A model generated the notes under the pieces. That model saw nothing but the letters and a program-made list of their open reading frames with translations. It made no database searches and was not told the DNA's origin. The translations under genes were made by a program, and so were the position numbers. From the NCBI GenBank assembly GCA_020650975.1, contig JAIPMN010001108.1, forward strand, positions 2,421 through 61,670: DNA of 59,250 nt. Reading direction: 5' to 3'. Origin of the DNA: Apostichopus californicus (lineage: Eukaryota; Echinodermata; Holothuroidea; Aspidochirotida; Stichopodidae). This document shows positions 34,701 through 45,171 of this stretch, one piece after another (position 1 is the stretch's first letter; each line of letters opens with the position of its first letter).

Positions 34701-34968
34701 CTCTTGCATCCACACCGGAGAGAAGCCGCTGCAGTGTCGATTCTGCTTGGAGAGGTTCATCCAACCTGTCCAAAGACAACAACACGAGAAGAAACTGCAC
34801 AAGAAGAAACTGAAGAAGCTCATGGCTCAAAAACAGAAACCGGGCCAACCACCAATCAAACTGGTTCTACGTCTGAAGAAGAAGAAAGGCAGGAAAGGTC
34901 AAGAAGTGACCGACTCGGACGACAGTGACTCGGAATCCGAATCGAGTGAAACCAATGACTCCAATTAA
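31759..34968 (+). CDS. C2H2 zinc-finger protein, nine fingers, single coding exon (1069 aa)
   Basis: Uninterrupted ORF. Residues 1-690 are acidic, rich in Glu, Gln, Ser, Thr and Val, with a strongly acidic run at about 475-553; this resembles a transactivation or interaction region. Basic clusters at about 698-730 ([18 protein letters not shown]) are likely nuclear localisation signals. Nine C2H2 fingers have first cysteines at residues 742, 770, 798, 853, 881, 909, 937, 965 and 993, and the last histidine is 1014. TGEKP/TGERP linkers join fingers 2-3, 6-7, 7-8 and 8-9. A Lys-rich linker (about 833-850) splits fingers 1-3 from 4-9. Finger 4 lacks the usual core Phe. The tail is basic and then Asp/Ser-rich. 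It is very likely a nuclear sequence-specific DNA-binding regulator. I do not recognise a clear vertebrate orthologue, so no symbol is given. Confidence 0.95.
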   Translation: MEEQKLIEQTNSGVDNPQFYEVVVMDSSKQEEDELDSTSDGITVTLKDSTTDEDVPMNVSTSEGILVSQNVVSQGDIQIAELQTTGGSQEVAVVYTSASAVPQIQYVTQTSSSAVGMDEGIQHKIVLQGEQGKQQIVIGEVQTLPQEIQATILNTIEEIKTVKMEDSIQAVPEIDPKDSISGIVGNKTVVHSESSISGVSGITTCARNDQPLDDMVPPQILATEDENTGPDDIPMETNEVQLIQQTVTSTEVITQENTDLPSSEEDKVIDGSCLEEAIEGTSKADESSKGSDEVNMAKFAPLILAPSKRDKSSGMPSKILMDKPRIVSISHGTAGSEGNGQMDVPNFMDGTDGDDISNQEGLSLVQGGAAILTSVDDVSVSQGYVITPSVTVSTKAGVSGQAKTGKGEGEKDAPESLLVNVESLEPKKEAKKIDDGSTGKSTPDGKQKGKKGKNEMLHGMQLLSECAMRLENQDGGPDEEGATEETGKEDETTAEPSTIEEAVEEVPDKEEVVDEESADVDVEKKEEPQLQEVEEVEEEEVETEIEKDSLQEVQLTIQQVASEGHELVAEPILETTGPVQTTTEVVVTSQGQVLKAVPGSNFVSVPMEIGNNQEVVIDSQQISEELIPMVQEEVILEIVEGDQIVVNSSGALNDLYGGQSLEGEKAYIPMQGLASSLMQQQQGNLPSSHRLQTYSQELKRQKKRSKKRGTKHKNVSSSPQSRKRIKKEPSSSGESGRQKYQCHVCQKLFEKMKELRDHLLVHYNTKGYVCDFCNKTFSSSSHLRRHVMIHTGERPHKCDYCGEGFIQAVQLRVHKQRHSHGPPPPLSRAPPKTKKTKKKTKPTKTDKGQKYQCPICKVKHKSKKKIKAHMKIHSNVKTFKCKECNEVFRNKNQLTIHEGRHKGKPELQCSYCGKAFDTSSHMKRHERIHTGEKPYKCQFCDKSFIQGVQLRLHERIHTGERPHVCTYCGKAFARTQYLKRHSCIHTGEKPLQCRFCLERFIQPVQRQQHEKKLHKKKLKKLMAQKQKPGQPPIKLVLRLKKKKGRKGQEVTDSDDSDSESESSETNDSN

Positions 34969-36580
34969 GGTCAGTTGACATCGTTTTATTTTGGGTTGTG
35001 TCGTAAACCGTAAATATAAAGACCAAAGAAATGTAGACTGCTGCTTACTATTGTGGTAGCCGTCTGTCTTCAAACAGTTCCTTGTTTTCACAGAAGTGTT
35101 TGAATCTGTTCCGTTTTATGATCGTTTGCATCAACCACTGGTTTTAGCATGCTGAAGGTTGCTAGATAGGTGTACGACACAACTGTCATTTTTATGGGGA
35201 TTCTACGGCTTCACATAACTGCCAGACATTGAGGGGGTTAAATTGGAGGAGTACTAAGGTAGCTGTAGCTATGACAAAAGATGAGGTATGGAGTGAAACA
35301 TTTCAACCGTAGACGTAGAGTAGGTGAATGTTTGTGGCCCTTTTTAGTGTCGTTTGGAACGATACAGATGATATTAAAAGACTCAAGTATTCAGCTTCTT
35401 ATTTCTGGTTTACCGATATCTTAGCTTTTGCTGTTCTGATAACTGTTTTAATCTGCATTCACCAGATTAATGTCAAGCTACCAGAAATTGCAAACTGTAT
35501 TTTGTACAGTTTATCAGCATTCGCACAGCTACAGTCGTATATGTAAGATGCACACTGCAGAAATTCCTAGTATCCTTTTCTTTCCACTTCTAACATATCA
35601 ACTGTATTCTCTTTACAACCTTTACCTTGTTTTAGGTGGTTTAAGGGTATAAATCTTGTTTCGAACTGTTTATATATAAGAGGATCACTTCATCCTTGTT
35701 TCACCTTACTAGCTGTGTAAAGTTAAAGTACTACCTAGTACATGAGCATAGAAGTTTCCATTTCACGGCAAGCATTCCTCAATATGATTGTGGGGAAAAT
35801 GTTAGAACCAGTGCCAATAAAGCTACAACTCATAAAAATTTACCGATCGCTGCATGGGTAATCATTTCTTTTGAGAGATTAAAGTGAAATCACCCCACCA
35901 TTTTGACTGTCAGGACCATAGAGAACCATCCTCACCCAGTCTCTCCTGTGCTGTTTGCTATGAGGCAGACAAATAGAAGAAAGCAAGCAGAAGAGGCATT
36001 TCAGTATTCCCTATCATCTTTCCCCCACCCTGTTTTTCTCTTTTGGTGCAGAAACGTTGCCCTCGCCTGATTTGACAGTCATCAAAGCAGTCTGTGTTAA
36101 TGGACCCACCCCTTCCTGTATAAATAACAAGTTCCAACTTTTCAGGTTTCGTTGTTCTCCAGCAGATGCTGTTGAAGTCGTTATTCTCATTTGACTACTG
36201 AAGTCAAAGGGCCTGGCCGAGTTTTGATCACCTCCCCGACTCCCTGATTTCTACCAGTTTCATCTTCAACGAACTGTGCTGTCAAAAGACGATCTGTTTT
36301 GATTGGTGGGCAGAATACCAACTCCTATGGAGAGAGATGGTTTGAGAATTACATTCCAACGGTGTAAAGTTAATCCAGTTTTTTTGTTTAAATTTGTAAA
36401 TTTATCTCAGAATTTATTTCAACATTCTCTCTGTATATCCAGAATGTAAAAGTACTGTACTGTATGATCACCTGATATTCATGAAATGCAAAAAAAAACT
36501 TCACATTCTGTATGCAGATGAAAATAGCTGGAATAAACTGAAAAAGTATTGAGAAAAGAATAAAATAATCTGTACCTTCA
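34969..36580 (+). other. Probable 3' UTR of the zinc-finger gene
   Basis: Noncoding sequence after the TAA at 34966-34968. Polyadenylation signals AATAAA occur at 35816-35821, 36532-36537 and 36559-36564. The pair near 36.55 kb would give a 1.6-kb 3' UTR. Cleavage site use is unknown. Confidence 0.4.
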
Positions 36581-39500
36581 CCATTACATGATTACAGGTT
36601 TTTGACTTCAGAAGTTCAGATTTATAAAGGATACGTTCTATTCAAAATAGGAACTTCAGTACGGAAAATAGCATAAATTAAGCAAATGGACACTAATTTT
36701 ATTTTAAAGAATTAAATAGTTGGCTTATTTTTTTGCCACAGGAATTTTGAGCTGAGATAAAAAAAATCTCACTAGATTTGTGATTGAACCAGTAAACTGT
36801 CTCAAAAGACCACTTAGAATAATAAATAGTATCTGACAGGATTTTAAACTTCCTACAAAGTAGATTGTAAGCATAATTTGAAAAATAATCACTTCTAACA
36901 TCCTTCTCACTATTGCACAGAATAAGGAAGTAAAAGTTTTAGACAAGGTGTAGGGCTATACTCGACAAGTTTTCTCTACTTTTGTAGAGAGGTAGAATAG
37001 GGTTGGTTGTAAGGGGTAAGTGAAATGTTTCCCCAATTCACTTACATTGTCTGATATTTAAAAAAATAAAGAAACACTACCTCTGGAGAATGCTGAGATA
37101 TTCACAGCTCATTCTCAAATGCATTTTGATTTTTTTTGGGTTCAGTAGTTTAGTTGTTTTCTAGCGCTTTAACAGAGGGGATGCCGTCACATCGGTCATA
37201 TTGTGTGTGATCTGTACCGTTTACAGATCTCTGAATTAACATTACACTATGCCGTGCAAAGCTCTTTACTTAACCTAGCATACAGTTTCGTGGGATGAAA
37301 AACATGTTAAAAAAAAAACAAGAAAATGTGTTCAAAACAGTTTGTTTTGCTTGTAACTCTGGATCTATTTATCAATAATTACAAACAGACAAATTATACT
37401 ACTAGAGGCCAAACTCATGGTACCTCCATGTTACTAAAACTCATAGCAACTAGCTTGTCAAGTTTTTTTGGAATTAGGGATTATGACAGCATCCTCTGTT
37501 AATGTGAATACTTTGCCTAAAGTGAAGGGTTCTAGATAAAAAAAAAACTTGCAATGTGGTGTACATATAGTGGTTGTGAAATGAGGCTTATTGGAAATTG
37601 CTTGATATATTTAAGAAACCTGATTTTCACTTACGCACCAGGAAGTACACCTTCAGAAGAATATAGTCACCTTGCACTCATTCCCTTCCCCTGATCACAA
37701 TTATGAAGCTTATCTTTTACTGATCTTGTCTTGAATCGGTTTTACATGTGTCTGACGGATTCTCTGCAGTCGTCGTTGTTGCAGACACGGTCATGATCTT
37801 CACATATCGAAGTTTTATATTTATGCTGTAATCGCTAGATATACTTTGGCAGTTAATGGATTATTAACATTCCATTCTTCAAGATAATTGTCAAAAGGTA
37901 AATTTACTATATTCCTGAAGGAAAGAAAACACAATCTAAGCTCTCTGGTGAAATTTTCGCTCAGTTTCTACATGCAGCTCTCTTCTCTTCAACATTTGAA
38001 GTTACACAAATGGGTGAAAATTTAAAACGGGCCAGGTGCAAAATAAGCCACGGCTTGTCAAGCAGCCCTCTAAGATCCCTGATAAAATATGCCAGAAGCT
38101 ACCATTTTGCTGTTATTTTCTTTTTTTGTAACCAGGGACCACTTTGCACTAACAGTTGCCTCAGGTCCTGGAAATACCTGATGAAACATTTACATGATCT
38201 TTTTCTTATATTTTTCTACCAAAAATTGCGTCATAATTTTACAGCATGCATCAAAATTAATTGCACTCTACCAATACATCACATGGTATTTTGTAACCTT
38301 CACGTCCCTGTAGGGAAGGTTGAAACCCTAGCCAATCCAATCTTCATAATGATGGGAAGATAGAGTATGTACATATAGATAATCGCATTTAGAACATAAA
38401 CATTGGTTTGCGTCACATTCTGGTTTGGTGCAAAATATGATAACTTCAACTTGAACACAAGTTTCATCAGATTGTTTACATCATGTCACTCTTTAATAAG
38501 TCAAGAAAAATAGTTTACCTCTGGACTGACTCTTGTGAGTACGGTGTAACTGGGCATCTACACAAATGGTGAAATTTGCACTCACTTCTTATGTAACGTT
38601 ATAAAAGGTGATAGCATATGAAGTTAACATGTTTTGTACCCAAAGTGAACTTGAAGCTAACAGATATGACATAGAAACACACTGACAAATATCATTTACA
38701 AGTTTTTCCTTTCTCATATTTTTTTAAATTTTAAATTTTTTATATTCAATTGCCTATCAATTTACTCCAAAAATTGAGATACTTATAAAAAAAAATATGA
38801 ACACACTGCAGTCATTGGTGTATTGTTAAATTTACATCCCTTTCGGTCAAAGTTGCAACCCTGTCCAATACAAGATCAAAACAATAATGCGAAAAATAAT
38901 GAATAAGAAAACATTTTGCAATTTTGTAAACTGTGCAACTAAAACATCACTCCTGTTTTGCTTCAAGTTCTGTATGGTACAACTGTGACAGTTTCAATAA
39001 TCATTATCACAATAACGATATGTAGGAATTTCACAAGGATGATTGCATTGTTTCTCTTTCATCAGTGACTATCCTGTTATCATTTGCAGAGGTGTTGGGG
39101 GTGTATGCATCTGTTATTATACTCCCCCAATCTTCAACAAGCGGATATTCCCAGCCAGGTTAATATGTCACCGTTCCAATGTTTTCTTTTGTTCTTACTT
39201 TATCTTATTAATGTTTGTTTCACAAATGTTATATCCATAGTTGTCAAACCACTTTCTTTCTGTAGTTACTATTTAGCTAGGTCAATTTTGATGGGTGTTC
39301 CAAAAAAATATAGCATAGTGCTTTTACAAATCAATAGCATCAAACAGGGTTTATATATTTGGTGTTTAAACTACTATTGAAGGCATTGTGGTATTGATGC
39401 GATGCTCAATAGTGTTAATGTCTTCTTAACCTTCAATGCCATGGAATTTAAAAGACGAAAGCGTTTCCATGTTTCATTGTTCTTTTCATTGATTCCTAAC

Positions 39501-42500
39501 TACCAGATTGATTTGGTTGGTAAATTTCGCTTTTTAAATGCCTGCCGTTTGTTACTTGATCCAGAATGAAATCAAACTTTTATAACATTTTTTGTTGTTT
39601 GTAGTTTTGGTTTGTTGTTGGTGTTGGTTTCTGCACTGTGTAAATTGTAAATTTAGATTGACAATGGGGGAAGAAGGCCTTATCGGGAACTACGATGTGG
39701 TTTCAGGAGACGGTAAATGAGCGGTAATTTATGAATTGTTACATTATCATGTCGAATCAAGAGTGATGGTTGTGGGTTGTATAGCTTTCCATTGTACTTT
39801 AGTCCCATCATATGACTTATCCTATTGCTGCATGCTTGAAATGGGCCATTTCTAAGGGTTAAGGAGTTTGTGCCATCTATTCACCCTTGGTGATGGTAAC
39901 AAATCAGGGGTGTGCCTCTTGTATTATTTTTGTGTTTTTGCAGGTGGTGGTAAACATTTATTGAGTGGAAGAAGTCATAGTTTTGGAGGTGACTTGATAT
40001 TTGAGGTATTTGTTCAAACAAGTTGCTGATAATAGTATAGCTATATCCTTCAATCACCTCCCCATCCTGCCCCCTGCCCTCCCCACCCCCTTACCTCCCC
40101 ACCCCCTTACCTCCCCAATATCCATCTTAGCATGTTTGGGGTAACTGACCTGGACCTCTACATATTAATGATTTACCTATTTTTCATGCAATCTTTGAAA
40201 TGCTGTACTGATTATTGTGTTCCTGTTTTCTGCTATCTTATGGATAGGATGTATTTTACTTGTGTATGTATGTCTGTTTGTTTGTTTGTTTTTAATTTTT
40301 CCTCTTTTTGCTGTTTTAATTTTGTGATGTGTATTACAGAGACTACACAAAAAGTCTTGAAGATTGCACAACCTTGTACAGCTTAAAGCAGTATACAATA
40401 TATATTCACTTTTCAAATGTCATGGAAGTTCTGGCACCAAAGTACAGAAAGTGCGTTGTTCGACAGACACGTGGCTCTTGATTGGAACAATTTAGAATCA
40501 TTATTTAAAACCAAAAACATGAATACGATTGGAACATTGCAGTATTTAATTCCTGGCTTAATGTTAAAAACTGAGAAACTTTCAAAAATGTTTCTATGTA
40601 AGATATTATTGACCATAGTCATGTGACTGATACTAAGAATGATACCATACCCTCTTTAATTATCTCCCCCCCCCCCCTCCGCTAAAGAAAAAGAAGGATA
40701 AAAAACCCAACCCTCTCCCTCAACTATATTTGGCCAGTGGCTGGACTTTAAGTGACATATGTGACATGAACTATAGAGTATACTGCTTTAAGATTTATTT
40801 ATTATAATTTCATGTGTTATAAATGTACATACATAAAACACTCTTGTGTAACTTTAATGTGTTAGGAGCTTCAGTCATATCCTTAGGCTTGTAAGAAATA
40901 AAATTTAAAAAAAATATCCCCTTGTTTGTAAATAATGCATTTTTGTGTCTTATACAGTTGACATGTTGTAATGAACAGGAATAAAGAAAAAACAAATTAT
41001 TTCTTCTATTTCTTTAGTAAAATCTGTTTCGTAAAGTGAAATGTGGAAGTTGAATTTACCTACACTTTTGACAATATTGAACTCATTTTAATGTTCAATG
41101 ATGTCAGTTTTTGTAAATTAAGTTTCAAGAGGCAGAGCAAATCAGGGTGAGTCTGCGCACGGTAATGTTTTTACTATTTAGGCTAGTTCATTGGAAGGAC
41201 CAGCGCAAAATAAGAAGAAATTACAAATGTGTATGACAGTATAGACCTTTAGAAAAATACAGAAAGGTGCCCCTGGGAAACTCCTAGGACTCGGGATTTG
41301 AATCGTGCAATCTTTCACATATAGAGTACTCTTAGGAAAGAGTCTCCAAAAATGTGAGCCATATGTGAAACTTTAAAAACTTCCAAGCAAGTTAGACGAG
41401 TAGTTCTTAAGCTCGATGAGATCCACTTCTCCTCACCCCTCCCTCCTACTTAGTACTTAAATCCCACCTCTGCAATATTGACAAAGGAGTGAATCTAATT
41501 AGGGAAAGGGATATGAAAATTAGGGAAAGGGATATGAAAATTATGAAGGTCTTGGTAATATAATAATACCAATGGGCTGAAGTAGAGCATGTGGGATTTA
41601 CTTTTCTGTCCTATGTAAAGAAATCAGGGACAGAGAGTGCCAGGGTGTGACAGTCCCTGGTCAGGGCCAAAGGGGGAGGGGGGTGGGTGTTGCTCCTTGC
41701 TACCCCACTGGTGAGTGCCCACCCAAAACCCTTCCAACTTAAACAAGCCAATCCAGGGAAGAATATAGTCATTGGAATGTAACAAAATAGAAATGAATAG
41801 CCTGGGTTTGGCGATATTTTAGGGGTTTTGTTGGGAAAGGGGTGATGAATTGGGACATTGCTGAGCATGGGTGCTAGAAACAGCCGTTATACCGATTTCT
41901 CAATACAGTTTTCTGAGAAGGTAAAGATATTACATTTAATTCGTCCAAAAAAATCTCATCCAAGCTATTTAGTGCAGACAGATGTTTATGAATACGTTGA
42001 TATATATTTTTTTTAGGGGGAGGGGGGGGGGGGGCTTGCTATGATGAATAAATAATGTCTTGAAGTTGAGCCAAGAAATCCTGCTGATCGGCTGTTTTGC
42101 GTGAACTATTTCCATACAACGCATAAACTTATTTCCGTAGAAACTGGTCACCTCTTTGCTGTCTCAGCGCCATCTTCAAGGTTTTCGGTCAACATTTCTT
42201 TGCAGAAGCTACGTTGCGTATTGGAGGTAAAAAGATGTTCTGTTTAACCTCCATGGTATAACTAACCAGACAGCAAAACTGTACCAACAATACAACGTTC
42301 ATAACACACCTATGTCCATATGTATGCAGCGTAGTACATGGTAACTCCAAACATTACAGACACACTTAAGTCAAGAGAGATTAGGTCAAGACTTATACTT
42401 CTTATCTACAGATGCCCTTAAGCTATTTTCCAATTGCCAGCAGCCTCTCCTATTCTAATGAGGGGAAATGCACCTGTTATCTAATAGGCTGGTATAAAAC
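36581..42500. other. Intergenic region with no recognised gene
   Basis: I see no exon with recognisable homology. Contents: a C/T-rich tandem tract near 40055-40125, C runs near 40663-40678, a G run near 42022-42034, a 22-bp tandem duplication around 41498-41541 (TTAGGGAAAGGGATATGAAA twice), and one open segment with splice-like ends at 39664-39712 discussed in findings. Confidence 0.55.
40055..40125 (+). repeat. C-rich minisatellite (CCCCACCCCCTTACCT units)
   Basis: Short tandem array of a roughly 17-bp unit, CTCCCCACCCCCTTAC, about two to three copies plus degenerate flanks. No function evident. Confidence 0.7.
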
Positions 42501-42504
42501 AAGG

Positions 42505-43090
42505 TTTCCACAATTTCCTGGTGACTCCAACCTTTGACCTACACCAAAAACAATAGGCTTCTTGTACTTAACGTGTCACAACTACATACTGAAAACGACA
42601 TTGGTCCAAGCTTCCCTTCTTGAGATACCGGTGCTGTGGCCAAGTGGATGGCGGTGGCATTTGAAGCAATCAGGCTTAGCAATCGGGAGGTTCCGGGTTC
42701 GATACCCGGCCGGGTCATAGTAAGGTGGATTTATCATCCAAAGAGCAATCTATGGTTTTCCCATCTGAAATGACTTTCTAACTTGAAATGATTCCAAATT
42801 TGAGTTGTTGAATTGGAAGCCACCCGATGTGTTAGTTCTAATCCTTGCGCACTTCTTCCAAATTAGTGGTCGCTTAAAGCTTCGTAAAACTAACTGCTGT
42901 TTATTATTATTATGATTACATCGTGCTTACAAGGTTTTCACAATTTGACCCCTGGTCACCCCTGGTGACCCCAAATGACCTTTGACCTCCGCTCAAAACA
43001 ATGGGCTTGTTTTACTCAATGTGGTGCTCCTACAAACCAAATATAAGATTGGTCAAAAGCTTCCCTTCTTGAGATATCGTGTTTTACAAG
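42505..43090. repeat. Tandem units of a dispersed repeat, locus 2, interrupted by a SINE
   Basis: Two units of about 130-160 bp share AAGGTTT.CACAATTT, CCTTTGACCT, CAATRGGCTT and AAGCTTCCCTTCTTGAGATA (42505-42630 and 42925-43090). The tRNA-derived SINE sits between them, at the point where one unit would continue into the next. The same family occurs in CCDC6 intron 4 (9640-10090). Confidence 0.7.
42631..42914 (+). mobile_element. tRNA-derived SINE
   Basis: An internal RNA polymerase III promoter is visible: A box TGGCCAAGTGG at 42637-42647 and B box GGTTCGATACC at 42696-42706, the latter within a perfect T-arm stem-loop (CCGGG...CCCGG, 42693-42709). The spacing resembles a tRNA with a long variable arm. 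About 190 bp of unrelated body follows, then a (TTA)n tail at 42900-42914. The ends do not pair as an acceptor stem, so it is not a functional tRNA gene. Confidence 0.85.
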
Positions 43091-43299
43091 CAAGGCATCA
43101 CACATATAATACACACACTCATCCGCCTGCATGACTACAAAGGTTACGATTATCATCGAAACCAAAAAGTCACAAATGGTGTTTCGTCACCGTGTACACA
43201 GTAAGAAAGAGGGTCCGAAATTCATTTTAAACGGCTGAATACAGTAGTCTGTTTCTGCTGAGATCTTCAACCATAGGCTAGCTCACACTAGTCACAGCA

Positions 43300-43394
43300 T
43301 AGAAAATAAAGAAAATTTTTTGAGTGAAAACCGAATACGTGAAATCGCAAAGAACGTGAAGTTTCAGTTGTGGTTGCTTTTCCGAGTTTTCAGA
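43300..43394 (+). promoter_or_regulatory. Candidate noncoding first exon / promoter of CNOT2
   Basis: A consensus 5' splice site, CAGA|GTAAGT, follows base 43394. It is just upstream of a stretch rich in TAGGC/GCCTA words, the same pattern seen at the CCDC6 start, and splicing to the acceptor at 45123 would make a 5' UTR exon. The left limit is a guess. RNA evidence is needed; an alternative first exon may lie elsewhere. Confidence 0.3.
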
Positions 43395-45123
43395 GTAAGT
43401 AAAGCACTGGGCTTTGTTAATCGCCTAACAACGTATTGCCCGACTATGATTAGCTTGATATCGTTAGGCAAAGCCTAACCACCAGGTTAGTCTATAGTAA
43501 GTTGGTGCAAGCAAATGCTACCTAACCTACGTGGGCCCAATGAGTTGGAATAGGGATTGAAAAAGTGGTTATAATTTAATTTAGAACACGGCAACCACAG
43601 TGCCTACCACTACCAGTGCAACCACTTGTATAACACAGTACGATAATTTAGGGAACATGCGAAGTTCCTGTAGGCCTACCACCATACTTGGCTGGTCCCC
43701 AAAAGTTGTGCTACACCACTAACTTAATTTGGGCTGTATAAATTGCCATGGCTCAATCATACTATCAAAATTAATGTTAGTTTCCTCCACAGTAGATTTA
43801 TGCCTTAGTTTAGGTTGCTTTCTTCAAATTGCATCTTCAGATTTAGGGCCTATGTAGCAAACCAAGCTTCTGAAGATAGGGTGTTAAAGTAGGGAGTATC
43901 TTAACTTTAAGATTGAATTCTGTACACTAGCTGTTTCAACTAACCTTAATGCATGGAAATTGAAATAGGGAGAACAACGTCATGCAATATAAACTGAAGC
44001 CACTCATCCACCTGGTGGCGCTTTGCTTATACTGCAAGAAGTTACTGGCGAGTGATACAAACACTACGTCTTTGACATGTGGTAAATTTGACATAAATCA
44101 CTTGAAATGGTGATTTCGTGTGTCACATTTGGACGCCAAAATCATCAAAAATGTGGCAGTGGACAAGGTTTCACTATTAATTCTTAGGACGCGATAGTAG
44201 AAGCAATTACATAGGATTCGAATAACTTTACTACTAGTGTCATCTGCTCAGCTTCTGTATTGTTATTCACTGGACCCTGGGTATAGATAGCCTAGGCATC
44301 TAGACCGGCTACGGCTGCCCTTTATGATGCGATATGACTAAAGCTTAATGAGAAAACTTATCACTGCCTCATTTTACTTAAAACTGTATCCCTAATGATA
44401 GATCCACATGCCAGGATAACATAGGATGACAGTTAGATGCCCTGGGCTAATCAAAGCTTTGTAGGCAAAAAGACACATTCAAGCCACGATACTTGTGCTA
44501 ACATCTCATTCTTCAACTGTGATTGAATGTAGACAAGCATGAAACTATTTGCACTCTCACTTCATAAAGTGGTCTGTTATCCTGCATAAATTACTATCCA
44601 CTTTTCATATTAAACTGAGAACTGCATGCACAGACTAATATGGAAGTATTACACAGAAGTAGGTGTGTTTGGGAAGGGGGAGGGGAGGAAGGAGGGAGGC
44701 ATTTTCCAGGGACAACTTTGACACTATCTGAGTGGAGCACTAAAGTAACACAAGCAAGAAAAATGTTTGCTATGTACCTCTCAGATACAGAAAATGACAC
44801 TTTCCAGACATTAAAAACACATGGCGATACACTGTGTCAGCATTCTTCCTAGTTCAATTTCTATGCGTTAGTGTTACTGTTATGTTAGGCCTACAGTTTT
44901 ACTCACTGCATTCTTGTTACCTCAAGAGACAATAAAAACACCCAGCCGTACAATATGCAACATTTGCAATCTGTGTTTTATGGAAAACTGAAGTTATTGG
45001 TAATAAATTATGATAGGTTTACTGTAGGTCTACTAAGTACCCAACTGGTTGGAATTGCACCAGCTGAAGATGCATATTCATGAGATTAAAGCTTCATCAT
45101 ATATCTTTTCTTTTCCACATTAG
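43395..45123 (+). other. Region upstream of the first CNOT2 coding exon
   Basis: No recognised exon. Probably intron if the 43394 donor is real, otherwise upstream flank. GCCTA/TAGGC words cluster at 43.4-43.9 kb and recur near 44.3 and 44.9 kb. A G/A-rich tract is at about 44672-44700. Confidence 0.4.
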
Positions 45124-45154
45124 GGCATGAGGTAGCAGTTACAACTCAGAGATT

Positions 45155-45171
45155 ATGGCAGCTTTTGGAAC
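45155..45171 (+). CDS. CNOT2: CNOT2 coding exon 1 (residues 1-6)
   Basis: Exon begins at 45124 after ACATTAG. An in-frame TGA precedes the ATG at 45155 by nine codons, and MAAFGT aligns with the vertebrate MFGAS segment. Donor AAC|GTGAGT, phase 2. Vertebrates have about 20 residues before this point that are absent here. Confidence 0.75.

Noticed and set aside
32009..35091. Several minus-strand frames of 60-125 codons under the zinc-finger gene
   Set aside because: Shadows of the strongly biased plus-strand coding sequence; no independent features.
38010..38363. 117-codon plus-strand frame
   Set aside because: AT-rich, no recognisable domain, no conserved pattern; consistent with chance in a 6-kb noncoding interval.
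42631..42715. A functional tRNA gene
   Set aside because: The A box, B box and T arm are good, but the 5' and 3' ends do not pair as an acceptor stem, and a non-tRNA body and (TTA)n tail follow. It is a SINE head.
45124..45171. Alternative frame through CNOT2 exon 1 (GHEVAVTTQRLWQLLE)
   Set aside because: It stays open in exons 1 and 2 but meets a stop early in exon 3, whereas the MAAFG frame continues into the conserved protein.
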